Source: Anarhynchus alexandrinus (lineage: Eukaryota; Chordata; Aves; Charadriiformes; Charadriidae). From it: DNA of 64,000 nucleotides. The notes below the pieces were generated by a model. That model did not search any database. It saw only the letters and a program-made list of their open reading frames with translations, and had not been told where the DNA came from. This document shows, in pieces, positions 11,751-24,219 of this stretch. Every line of letters begins with the position of its first letter. The first letter of the stretch is position 1. A program made the translations under genes and the position numbers. The stretch covers positions 670,657 through 734,656 of the forward strand of contig VUYV01000293.1 of the NCBI GenBank assembly GCA_008711295.1. Reading direction: 5' to 3'.

Positions 11751-14304
11751 ATCAGAACAGCAGACAACAAGAATTTGGGGAAGTGGAGCCCAAGCTTTAA
11801 ACTGCCTGAAAAGTTCCTTTCAGTGGAAAATATAATGGTTGAACAACCCTAACAAGTAAACAATACAAGCGCTGTGTTCACTTTTACACATCCATATGTC
11901 ATTCCCAGTGGTCAGCAATGTTGTACCCAAGTGGAACAGAATTTCTTGTAACCATCTCTGACTGCATCACTGTGACATACTCAAAAGGAAAAAGCATGGT
12001 AATTATATTAAATAACTGAAAAGAACTTAGCCAATTGTGCTTAATGATTTTTTTATTCATACCTCAGGAAGAATTAACTGAGCCTTCTGTGAATTTAAGG
12101 AAGCTACAATACTAAGCAGAGAAAATTACCGCTGCATATACAGCAATCATTTCAAGATCACTTCCACTGCTAAATATACTCTTACCCTTACCACGCATGC
12201 CCTGGTTACATAGTAAGTCTCACAATAATGGACCTTTTCATTCTGCCTATACAGGTATCGACTAAATTCATGAAGAAAAGAAAGCTCAATAACCAAATAT
12301 ATCTCCTCCTGCCCCCAGTGAGACATGTTCCGGGGTTTCATAATGAACATGTTGCTTAAATGATTAGACTGTCACTTCTCCCAAAAGATTTGAGGCACTT
12401 TTATTGAATTTGTTTCTCTATGTTTGAAAAAGCATTGTAAAATGACTTTCTGGCTCATCAAGTTGTTTTGATAATGGCCAAGGTATTGACCTGACTTAAA
12501 GAAAATAGCTTGTGTCTACACAATGATGAAGAGAACGGTAGAATGCAGGAGAGCTATACGAATGCGGGTATTGTCAGGATGGATATAACTCTAGCCTCAG
12601 GTCCCATCTCTGACAGCGGCTAGCCTTGGATACGTCCTTTATTTTTCTCTAAAACTTCACCAAAGACAGACACACGGTGAGCTGTCACACACGGACATCT
12701 CACCCTACTGCTTGGAAAGGACTTGAAACTTTGAACTGGAATCACTTCCAAACACTGCTTTTCTAAGGCTTGCCTATCATTTTGGGTATTCTTATCCATA
12801 AACATTCAGCCTCCTGCAAATTTATGAGAATTTCTTTTGGTTTAAAGCTTTTTATTTTTTTTTTCAATGGAAGTAATAATTTTCTCCCACTGCTACTACT
12901 ATATCACTTCTTTCCCCAAGAAAATGGAAACATTTCACCGAAAGCATTTTTTAATTTCTTTTTGGGGAGACCCTTTATTATTTCACTGTGTGAACTGACA
13001 CAAATGTGAAACTATCACAAGTTCATTTACACATTTGTTATGCCATTCCACCTTTATTTAGGCTACATAGACTCTGTCTACTGGTTTCCACAAGAAGTCT
13101 GCCTTTTAACGAGTCCGCAACTGTAACAGGCTTTCTCGACTGTCAAAGGAAATTGCAGCAACACAATGTGTGTGTGATTCAGGACTTAGTCTGTGTGAAA
13201 ACAAGTTATGAACACATCTCTCAACTGCGGCATATGGTGTTATGTGAAAAGAAAAATCAACACAAATCAGCAATTACAGCAACACTTCAGAAAGCCTGTG
13301 AAAAGAGTGCGCACCTTCACGGGGAAACTAAGCAACTCATAATCTGATGAGGCTCAAGTTACTTCCCAGAGTCAAACTGAAGGGTAATCACATAGCACTG
13401 GCTCATTTCACAGTCAGAATGAGCAACAGACTACTTCCCTCCCGCATGACGAGAGTGTAGCATAGTACTTGCAGAAAGCTTTAAGATTCAATTTCAGGGG
13501 TGGATCAGTTGATAGTGAATCATGCTCCCATGTAGGAAACCTGAAACAGGAGCTGTCAAACATCAGGGCATTCACAGCCTGTTGCAAGTGTTCAGTCAAG
13601 TCTGATTTAGCAGAAAGGTGTCTCTGTGTCATGTAAGAAGAGCTCAAGCTAATCATAAGGATTTTTTTTTTCCTAATTCTACCTATCAAACTCTTTTCTT
13701 CCTATATGGCTCATTTCACTAGTAGAATACAAGGGGAAAGAAGGGCTAAATTGTGTTCCAAACACTGCAAGAAGGAAGCAGCAAGAACAATGCCCGATAA
13801 GACCAGTGTCCAATAGTACCTATTAAAGACAGGCAGGTTTCAATAAAGCCAGAAAGTGATGAGCAGAAGGAAAAGCAAACACCAACTGGGGCTTGTGCAA
13901 TACAGTAAAATATTACCAAACCAGAAACCTCGACACATTCCTGGTGTGTTAACAACAACCACTTACAAACACTACTGCCAACTAGAGTCTTCATAGTTAT
14001 CTGTATTGCATTGTTTTCTGAGTTTTGCTTGGAGGGCTAAAAAAAGTTGAAGAGTCAACGGACAATCTTCCTTTCTAAAATCCTAAGTCTTACCATTTTT
14101 CTATGTGTCTTACATGTCTATGGACATGTTCTGCAAGCAAAAGTGGATGAAATCTGACTTGAGAAATGAAGATCATAAGGGCATAGTTTTCTTACCAATG
14201 TGAGCCCAAGAAATAAAACAACTAAGATTCAGAGAAAGAAAAAGATGTAACAGATCACTGCTGCAGTCTTAACAACATCTTATGAGGACACTAATATGTT
14301 TAGC

Positions 14305-14445
14305 ATACCCACAGACTTATTAAACACATTATCCTGACAACATCTCTATGAAACTGGGATATAGCCCCCTATTATTACTGGTATTTCACATTTCAGGAAT
14401 TGATCCAAAAAGAAGCTAAGGCCCTTATCTCCTTTAACTATCTCA
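14305..14445 (-). repeat. MIR-like SINE remnant
   Basis: The plus strand follows the reverse complement of MIR in order: 'cattatcctgacaacatct', 'ctatgaaactgggata', 'ctattattactggtatttca' and 'catttcaggaattga'. These stand for MIR 'taatcctcacaacaaccctatgaggtaggtactattattatccccattttacagatgagg'. Divergence is high and edges are approximate. A search against avian or amniote repeat libraries would decide. Confidence 0.5.
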
Positions 14446-17400
14446 GTGTTACTCAATGCCTAACACTAGTTGTAAGCGTAAAAAATGATTCAGGCAAAGT
14501 TGGAGCCAATTTCTCTCTTTGCTACTTATGCCTGGCATGTCAGGGCATACACAGACGCCTCTGCTTTCATTGATACAGCAGTCTGAACCTCAACACTCAG
14601 GTGCTTAATGATTTGGGGGGTTAACACAGCGCTTGGGAGTAGGAATTATGAACCCTCCTTGAGGTCTGTACACCAGCTCCACATCAGGCAACCAAAATAC
14701 CTTAAATATTACTCCAAATCGGTGACCTCCCCAGCTTGCCAGCCTCCTCTCTAACATACGTTGGTCAACAGTAATTTCTCTACTAGTGCACTAATGACTC
14801 AGCCATTACGAAAGTGAAAGTGGAGAACTAGCATTCCCACTGTTAATTGTCTCTCATAGAGACGGCCAACGGTCCTTTCTCTTTCCCAATCTATTTCATA
14901 TTTCCAGGAATCGCATCACGTTGCAGATATTCAGGTCCAGACATCTGATTCCTTGCCTGTGCCTCTGTTGCATTAAACTTCTAGAGAAATACATTGTTTC
15001 TGAACAATTACATACCTGAACACAAAAATCTGCTTAAGTCATTTGGCTCTGTTCAAAAAGGACTAAAAGGCAGTAAAAATGCCACTTTATGTGTTTTGTT
15101 AAATGAACAAAGCTGTACAAACCACAGAAATTTTACATACAGAAAGCTCAACTTTTCTGTAAAAAAAAAAAAAAAGTACCACTAACATTCAGGCAGTGCC
15201 ATTCTATCCAATACAGGTAAGAAAGAAGTTTATTCCTCATCTCTTCTCTTTCAACAGCTCCTTTGTCTCATTATCAGAGGCATGTGGGCAATTTAATCTC
15301 GAGTCATCTGAGTACTCATGGTATGTCCCATACTTTCCACGTAAGATGCAGGTTACTGTTGTGAAAATACGGTTATTGCCAGTTGCATTACAACGGAGTT
15401 GTATTTAGACTGATGTTTGGGGATAGATTGCAAAATAGAATAAATTGCATTTTAGACTTTTGTATTAGTTAACTTTGAAAAGCAAGGCTCAAAATGCTGA
15501 TTAAAATACTTCTCTGTTGCCTTAAGACGGTCTACTGTGGATATTCCATACCATACTACAACCAAAGAAACCTGAGAGCTAATTTTTATGGCTATATTTT
15601 CATAGATAAAGGGAAGGGAAAACTTTTTTTAGGCCTTTTCAAGTACCATGGTATCAATGTGACCCCTGGTCGGAACAGGTAATTTTGGAATTTCATTTTC
15701 ACAAGCAGCAAATTCACTTACAAAATGTAATAGAGATATTTGTAGCACTTTGCAATATTGTACAATAATCACTGTTCAAGAGAAAACGCCGAAATCAAGA
15801 GTTATCTAGCACTGCAATTTGAGGCAATAGCCACTCTGCAGAATTTTAAGGGTGAATGGATACATAACAAACCACTGTGATATTTCGAACTTTAAACTGG
15901 GAATCCAAAAATGCCCAGTGTTACGAAAGCTTTGCGTTTCCTCACCAGGCAGCAAAGTCCTCTCTAGACTCAGTACAGAACAGCCCCTTTGAATCTATAT
16001 GAACATTCCGCCCCATTCCTCATGGTCACCCTGGAAGGAAATGATCAAATGTAGATGATCTGAGAGAACTTCAGGATTAGTCCTGATGCAAAATATCTTG
16101 TAGTAATGAAGTTAAGTCTACAAAAGCATATTTCAAGCAGCTCGCTTGAAAGCAACAATGCCCTGTATTGCAAGTCCCTCAACATCTCATCCAACACAAT
16201 TAAACTAGCGTCTTCTATCTGGGTTTTTAAGTCACCGAGAATCAACATGAAACTGGAAGCTGATTAGGCCTTTCAACAGCTATGTAGGCAAAGAAATCTC
16301 GTTAGCCCTGTCTCACTCTTATTGCAACAATCAAAGAGGTAGACACAACTGATGTACCAATGGCTGAGAAGCTTGCAGAATCATACCTACAAAATATCAG
16401 AAGTTTTCAATACATTTACTTGATTTTAGAGTTTGAATTTCAGCAGAATAAGTAAACCAATTTATTTGGTCTTTCCACAGTCTTCTGTAGGTACAAAACT
16501 AAATATCCACCAATATGACCAAGAATTTACATACAGCTGGAAGGTTCTGGGACTTTGTCTAAAATAACTTTGTACAGAAGAAATTAATGAGTTGTTTGAG
16601 TTCTTCTAACCAAGAAAGTCATAATAAATTAAAATATCTAATTAGAACCAACCTCAGTGAGATTACATTAAAATCTCATTTTGTTCTATTAAAAAATTCA
16701 ATAAAACTGTGCCAATTAAATTAGGCAATCAGTAAGAACAAGGAGATTTTCTTCATGTTTCATCTACTTTGTTTGGCTATTAGAAGTAATTTTTAACAGC
16801 TTGTTGACAATGCTCCTCTCTTGACAGTGCTGCAGGTAGTATCAGATGTCAGCTTTCAAATCCACTTCAACAAATCATCCTTGCATTGCCATTTAGCACA
16901 CCTGCCTCCGCAGGTAATTGAGTTCTCCTCGGAAGCCCAGTACTTCACTAGTGTGGGAGATAGACAGCAGTTTATAGGGTGGAAAAGGGAAAACAAAGGG
17001 AATACTGAATTTCAAGCTAAACTGATACAGAGTGCGAGACTATAAAAATGTAATTAGAAAGACACTTACAACCTGTTGTAGAAGCTACACAGTCTCAGCT
17101 TGTAGATGAGCTCAGGAGAACTAGGTGGCTTATATTAGTATGCGTTATTTCGTTGTCTTCAAGTCTGAAAGGTGGTTCACTCTTGCCATCTATTACACTT
17201 TAATGCCTGCTGACATTGCTTTCCCATATTGATCTTCAGCAAAAATAGATTTGGCCAGACTGAGCAAGAAAAATCTACTAGCCAATTGCCAGCAGCTCTT
17301 GCTCAGCACTAAGTGCCATTCAATATGGACTGTGAGGAACCAGAGTAAAGCACTATTGCTTTCTGTATTTCTTATGTACAAATGACAAACTGCTGTTAGA

Positions 17401-18406
17401 GACGTCTCTCTGTTCTACATGTCCAGCTTCTGTACATCTCGGCTTGTTACCTATGCCATCAGAAACATCTTTTCTTGAAGGCTGGTCTCAAACACAGAAC
17501 CAAGATATTCACTAATGGACTGATACCAAATGACAGAACTGATCAAGCTGCCACATTACCAGAAAGCTCTGACACTCTGAAAAAAAATATCAGTTCCAAT
17601 ATCGGAAGAAAGAGAAACCGAATTTCCACTTGTACATACAGAAAAGAAATGGCTTCTGTCTCGAAATACATGATGTTTTGGTGCATTCCTTCACATTCTC
17701 CAGGAAATAAAAATTATTCTTTCAATTCACCCACCTTTCTGTAAGGAAACCCAGATAACAGCTACTGTGCCTCAGCCCCTGTACTGTTTGACTCCAGGAA
17801 GGTTCACTCACCTGCTCTGGACAGTTTTTAGAACAGGGCTCTACAAGCCTGTTTGAGCAGAGGGGTTTTATGCCTTCACGTCCCATTCTACAGCACCAAA
17901 AGCCTTCTGCTCCCTGTCTTTCCAGGTTCCCAGCTATATGATAGCTTAACTGAGAGCCCGAGGTCCTCGTGCCTTAGCATAGCTCAACTTCTCCAAGATA
18001 TGCTATGAAAACCTACTGTTTTCAGTACCTGATTAATAATGCAGCTCCTGTTCAAACACAGGTCCATGCTGCCGAACCATTTTTGCTACACATGAAGGTT
18101 TTGATGAAACAGCACCTGGAGAATCCCCATTCAAATTAAGTCAGAGACTGAAGACTGCTTTAGGAATGACCTTCAAGATATTGAACAGTCAGGTAGTTTA
18201 GTCTTTCACACTTTCCTGGTAAAGACATTCTTCAGGTTGCCTGGTTCCCCAAGTGACCTGCGTTTATTCTCCTTAGTGCAGAATGAGGTGTAAGCAGCAT
18301 TTAATAATAAATAAATGCAATTGTAACAATGTTAAAACATCCCATTTTGACATTTTAGGAGTAAACATTACAATTGTCCCATTTCATATCGCCTTTCCAT
18401 TTGAAG

Positions 18407-18444
18407 TGACATTGTAGTATATATTGTAGAATATATACAATGAC
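18407..18444. other. imperfect AT-rich hairpin
   Basis: The arms tg(a)cattgtagtatatatt and aatatatacaatg(a)ca are near-complementary, with a one-base bulge, one mismatch and a loop of only a few bases. The stem is too short and too AT-rich for a convincing miRNA precursor. Most likely incidental. Confidence 0.3.
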
Positions 18445-21400
18445 AGTTTTGAAGAGATGAAATTGAAATTAAGCCAACCTGAAATTATTTGTTCTGTATT
18501 CATTTCACCATTCAAAATTTTACATTTTTTTTATCCTACCTGCAATGAAGAACAATGTGAAAAACTTGGAATTCCTTCCCAAAATTGTTTCTCCCGATTT
18601 ACAGGACTCTGTCTGTGAGCTGAATATGGAGTGGAAAGGAGACTGTCCTTTTGTTGTATATATAACCTTCACTTTTAAATGCAAAACAGCCTTTGTGACA
18701 AGGCAGCTGTCACTTTTCTTTTCAGCTATGGAATTTTACAGAGAGACTCACTATGATCCCTATCTCCCACTCGCACTCCTGGGTGCTCTGCACTTGTTTT
18801 GTTCTTCGGTTTTTTGTTTTTCTGAAGCTGAAATTCAGTCATTTGGACTGAGAACTGCAGGGTATAAGAAAACATAATGCTTCTGAACTGTGTTTTAAAA
18901 TTTAATGGCGCTTTAGTACTTCCCATCAAAGTACACAGTGCACTACAGGGTTCTTAAATCCAAAACCTCAGAAGCTACCACCTTCTTTGTCTGCCCGAGA
19001 GATTAGCAACCTTCAAGAAAGCAAGAGAAATAAGACCTGTCTCACAAACATATATTGGTACAACTTTTACAACGCAGTATTTAACAGAGACATAAGCCAT
19101 TCCTGTTCCATCTATCATTCTCATGCACATGCTACATATTATTAATTCAGGACCTCTGGGACAGTCCCATAAATCTGTATGGAGTTGGGGGTCTGGAGCG
19201 GGGAGTGGTGTTTGGTTTTTGTGGGGTTTGGCGAGGGGGGTAAGAAGGTCTCTGTGATACAACATGCTGTTGTTGCTCCTTTGGATCTTAACACACATAA
19301 TACCATTTAAACATATTGTAACAACCTGCATGATAAAGCCACTGCTGCAGCAGTTGTCATTTAGAACATTAATACCACAGCTGGTTTAAATTTTAAAAAT
19401 TTAATAAAAGAGCTTTGTCTGCATTAAGGACCAGAGGGGAAAAAACTTTCTTTTTTTTTCCAAATAAAAAGACCGGTAGAAGCACAAAAGTAAATTTGAA
19501 ACAAGCAGAGATGAGCTCTGGAATTCTTAAAACATATATCAAAAGAGCTTCTCGGTTTGGGGCCACCTCTGAAAAAACAGAATAAAATCAATCCTATTTG
19601 TAAATATAAAATAAACAGACCTTGAGACCTTTTTTGCATTTGTTTTGTCTCTAAATGAAAGACATGGAAAGGTAGGATTCACCTGCTAGGGTTCAACCCT
19701 CAATGTATTTCTGCAATTCTTTCACATAGAAGTTTAAAACTCCGACTTTGGCTAGCCCTTTGACCCTTTCAGTAAAAACTACTTGCAAACTATCCCTGAG
19801 AATATTTCCAGAATGAGTAAATCAGCGTATGGGGCGCATAGCTTTCTTCTAGCCTTCCCTTCCTAGACTTCTTTCTCTACATATTCTGATTTGTCCTTGT
19901 CTGATCATACATCATTTTCACACAAACCTGAATTAAAAAAAAGAAAAAACAACCTGCCAGCTAATTTACAGTACTGCCATTAAAGGAGGCCCCACGTGGA
20001 CTGGGCATCATTAGAAAGTTGTCATGTGTTCATGGAACAGATTTGGGATACTGAAGAACTGCTGTTGCTTGTGGTTCCTAAATTAGGTATATTGGTTACA
20101 AAAGCAGAAGTAATGATGCCACATCTCTGGCAGATTTATGCTTAATTGTTCCAAGATGTTTTAATTGATTTGTACTAAGTATGCAGAAAGAGCTCATCCT
20201 CCTCTAGACACCAGAAAATCACAGCAAGGGCACTGTTAAGAATGCCGTAACTGCAAGGGAATTTACCATCTGATCTCAGGCCAGAAAAACTGCAAGGAGG
20301 AGAACACTCAACCAAGGAGTCAATTTCTGGTGCCTGCTACGGGGTGAACTCTGATGGCAATTTTTCCAATAGCTGAGTTTTTCAGAAGTCACTGTCATGT
20401 GTGAAGTTTCTGTCATCTAATAAGGACTGAGCTCAGGCAGCAGGTTTTTTTTTCTCTGTAGGGATACTACCAGTATCTCTTGCATGCCAGCTCTTGTGTT
20501 AATGTATTACTTCTCCTTCAGCCAGAAGGGCAAGTGATGACCAGAGAGCCAGGAACATGGAAAATTCTTTTTATTTCCATGCCTAAATTGTTTTCAGCTT
20601 TACTGTTCTTTGCCAAACTGAAATGCCACTCAAGTAGCCCAGGTTTTGCACCCTACTGAAAGCTGTAACAAGGATGGAGATTTTTCTCCTTTAGAAGATC
20701 ATTACTAAATTCCCTTGCAAACTATTAAAGCAACTTTTAATTATCTGATATATTATAATGATTCACTAATGGTATAGAAAAGGTTATCTCATTTTTTCAG
20801 GTCTGCAGTCCATGGGATGTAAATTCATCTAGGCCAGATATACATTCACTTTTGATTTTTAAAAAAGCATATATGCAAATCAATTATGTTGCACTGTTAG
20901 TACATTCCTCCGAATATTTCAACCGGATTAGCTTTTGATACTGGATGATAACCAAGTTATATTTTCATGCCTGACAGATAACCCAGAGAAAAATTATATC
21001 TTGATGACATTTTGAAGATTTGGAATATTGCCTAGAAATACTATATTAAGTAGCTATGGGATATGTGAAAAGATTAAGGAATCTAGAATTAATACAAAAT
21101 CTGACTGAGCAATTTAGAACTACTTTCTGACCTGAAAAGAGAAAAAGAAGAAACTAAACAAGATGGAGATGAACAAAGTCTGGGATTTTCACATTTAAGA
21201 CTCTGGAAACAACTGGGCAAATCCAAAGTTCTCGGAATAAAGTGCTGCTGACAGTAGACTTGAGCTTGTGCTGTGTCACACATGGAAAGGCAGGAAAAAA
21301 ATCTATTAATGCATTTAAGCATTTTTAGGTAACAGGCTTTTCAGGATAGGGAGAAAGATTGCTCAGATAGCTAAGTTTTTTCACTTAGTCTGTTCTTCCA

Positions 21401-24120
21401 CCTGGCCACACTCAAAAGAAAAGGTCATTTCAATAGATTAATTTATTCACCTGTACTTTCCGCTCTCCTCTTTGCCTTTTATTTTCTTTCTTCCCAGGAA
21501 ACATCTCCTCTGATGAAGATATGTCAGCATAAAAACCTGAGGAAGATTAAAGAATCAACTTCAAATTACATATTCTAAGGCAAGAAGGAACTTGTGCAAT
21601 CATTCGTTTTAACCTGCATAAAACAAACCACAAGTTTCCTTCAATTAATACCCATTTCAAGTCCAGAAACTATGTTTGAATTAAATTTCAGAAAAAAAAA
21701 CAATGACCTAAAAAAAACCCATGATTTTGGAATTTTCACTGGCAACAGTTGCTCGTGGTAAGTATTTCTAATGAAAACTCTGTATTTAGTTTATTCTCAA
21801 TTTTTCTCATTTCAAATTCTAACCATATGATTCACTACTACCTTCAGTGCTAAACTGCAGAGTCTTCCACCACATTGTGTCTTTTGCGAAAAACTGAAGA
21901 CACTGCATTTGTGAGTTCTTTACATCCCACACAACAAAACACTTATTTACAATTCCTTAATCCATTTCCTAACTCTTCTCTGGACCACAACCATTTTTTA
22001 AAATAAGGTTTAAACATCATAAGGGAATATATTATGACAATGGGTGTTGCATCAAACACAGAAGCAATCTAATCCTCCAAATCTTACTCAGTACTGCTCT
22101 GTTTTAAAATTTAGAACAAATTATTTCTGTTGAGCTCCTCGTTTCATTAAGGATTTCTCCTGCCTAAAATGATGTCTTATATTCTGTATTTACTAATTTG
22201 AAAGATTCCACCTAAAGCAAATGTGTTTTGATAGCAGCAAATGTGTGTACAGTTAGGCAGGAAACTTAGGCTGCATTTAACTTCGATCTTTTAATCAAAA
22301 GAAGAATACCTTTTTTTGTGTCAAATACATGTATTGTAGGATATTTTTGTGGACTTCCCTAATTCAAGAGTCATTCCCCAACTCTTCAGATGCCAAAGCC
22401 TCTCTTAAGAACCTATTTGCTCCCTCCCTTCTCTCATTTGTCTTCTCCTTTTCTTCAAGCACTTTTTAAAAGAGCTTGTCAAATCTGCTTTATAGCTTAG
22501 ACAGGGGGAACAAAGGGCAAGAAACATCATTAAGTATCAATCTTCTAGTTTTAACAGCCTGGGTGCGGGGATCTTAGAGTCCAGAATTCAAAAATATGAT
22601 CTAATCTAACAGTTATGACTTCCTCTTTTAATTTTTTTAATGGGGTCTAAAATATATACATGTTTGAAGGGGGAGGGGTGGAAATTAATCCTGGTTGCCA
22701 TGTCACTCTACAAATCAAAAGCAAGCAATCCATTACAGATAGTTTTGAGGGCAACAGTATTACAGTGGTATTCCTGATGGATTTAGAAATTATGGTCTGT
22801 GGAACTTCACAGGCATTAAGCATGAAAATAAAACCATTAGATCTTCTCAACAAATGCAGCCGCTATTGAAGGATATATTTTTTTCCTGCTCACAGTTGGG
22901 TTTTTATTTTTCCAAATTGGAAACACACCACATCGAGGAAGTAATAACATTGCAGTAAAGTATTCAAAGCCCAATTTTTATTCACATTGATTATCTTTTA
23001 CATTTTGAAGTATTGCCTTTGTACATCCATCTGTAAATGGTTATCAGATAGGAATTCAAACCCTTTCGTCCATTAAACCATTTTGTGAGAACACTACTTT
23101 ACTTTTGTTATATCTTTGGGCAAAGTGGAAAAGAAATATGACACGCATGGTTTTTCATTCACCTTCCAAATTCAAAATCTGCACTCCTTTTTCTGATCCT
23201 CACGACTCAGAAAAATACATACATTTTTAGTCTCAGTTTTACCACTATAATATGAAGCGCACACAAAAAAAAAATGTTTCTTCCAATCAGAATTTGAACG
23301 GTTTCATGAGTACCTGACCCTGATTTTCTCCATTTCAATCATATCAAAATTATTTGCATGTCCCCAAAAAATAAGAAACCAGCTTATTTAGATAGTGAGT
23401 AGATCACAGGCTACAATAAGAAAGGAGAGATCTTTCCAATAGCAAAGTTATTTTGTTTACAAATCAAAACAGTGTCCATCAACACACCTGGTCCCATCAC
23501 ACCAAACAAATACATTGTGATGAAGAGGAGAGTAGGATGACATACCTGATTAACTATTTCTTAAAGGAGAAATGTCTTCTCTTAGGGCATTCATTCCTGA
23601 TCTAAAGTGCCCATCATGATCATTTGACCATTAATGGTTTTTGATGATATTTGGAGTGTGATTCAGGCAAACTTTTGTCCTTAGTAAAGTACTAAACTAA
23701 ATATTGTATCATTACTACAAAAGGTATTTCTGCGTACACATGGGTTTGTTGGTTGGCGGTTTTCCTTTTTGGAACAGCTAGGTAAAAGAAAGCTACTTAC
23801 AGATCTTGGGATGCGGGAAGATATATCTAACTTCTGTCGTCACATAATGTAAATCCCCGAAGGAAAAGATTTCCCAAAGACAGAGGAAGCTATGCCTTTT
23901 TTTTGTCAGGTAATTTGTTCTGAGTTTGTGTTTGCAGAGACCCCAGACAGACATTTCTGCAAAGGATCATTAAGTAAAATGTACAATGAAAAAAATGTGC
24001 ATTTTACTATAACAACTGAAAAGCTAGAGGTAATACTTCAAGCTGCCAGTCTATTTCTTGCACATTTGTTGGAGAAGTTCATGTGTTCCGTGACTTATTT
24101 TCAGGATACTAAAAGAAATA

Positions 24121-24219
24121 CCTGGTCTGGTGGGAGGCATCCCTGCCCATGGCAGGGGGGTTGGAACTCGATGATCTTCAAGGTCCCTTCCAACATAAAC
24201 CATTCTGTGATTCTATGAT
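24121..24219 (+). mobile_element. CR1 LINE, short 3' tail
   Basis: Only the last ~100 bp of a CR1 copy is present, with the family landmarks 'ctggtctggtgggaggcatc', 'ccctgcccatggcagggggg', 'ttggaactcgatgatcttca' and 'aaggtcccttccaac'. It ends in tandem ATTCTRTG-type units (cattctgtgattctatgat). It has no coding part. It shares its 3' end with the minus-strand copy at 48.2 kb, where the same landmarks appear reversed, so the two belong to the same or sister subfamilies. Confidence 0.95.

Larger units (their letters stand above)
11751..24120. other. long non-coding stretch, little structure
   Basis: About 12 kb with no host exon recognised. The longest frames are 118 codons (18,975-19,331, -), 113 codons (13,006-13,347, +) and 110 codons (18,545-18,877, +), without recognisable domains. 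This is about what chance gives. Listed separately are a MIR-like scrap at 14.3 kb and a weak hairpin at 18.4 kb. A G-clustered patch lies at 19,187-19,240. About 12,590-12,660 vaguely recalls MIR but is not called. Confidence 0.5.

Noticed and set aside
11412..11770. Three minus-strand ORFs of 70-79 codons over the CR1 element
   Set aside because: They are shadows of the CR1 ORF2 fragment on the plus strand.
12590..12660. Possible MIR fragment
   Set aside because: Only loose resemblance over ~40 bp to the 'tgccacttactagctgtgtgaccttgg' part; not separable from chance by eye.
18407..18444. Possible miRNA precursor
   Set aside because: The stem is only about 16 bp with a tiny loop and almost no G:C pairs, too short for Drosha processing.
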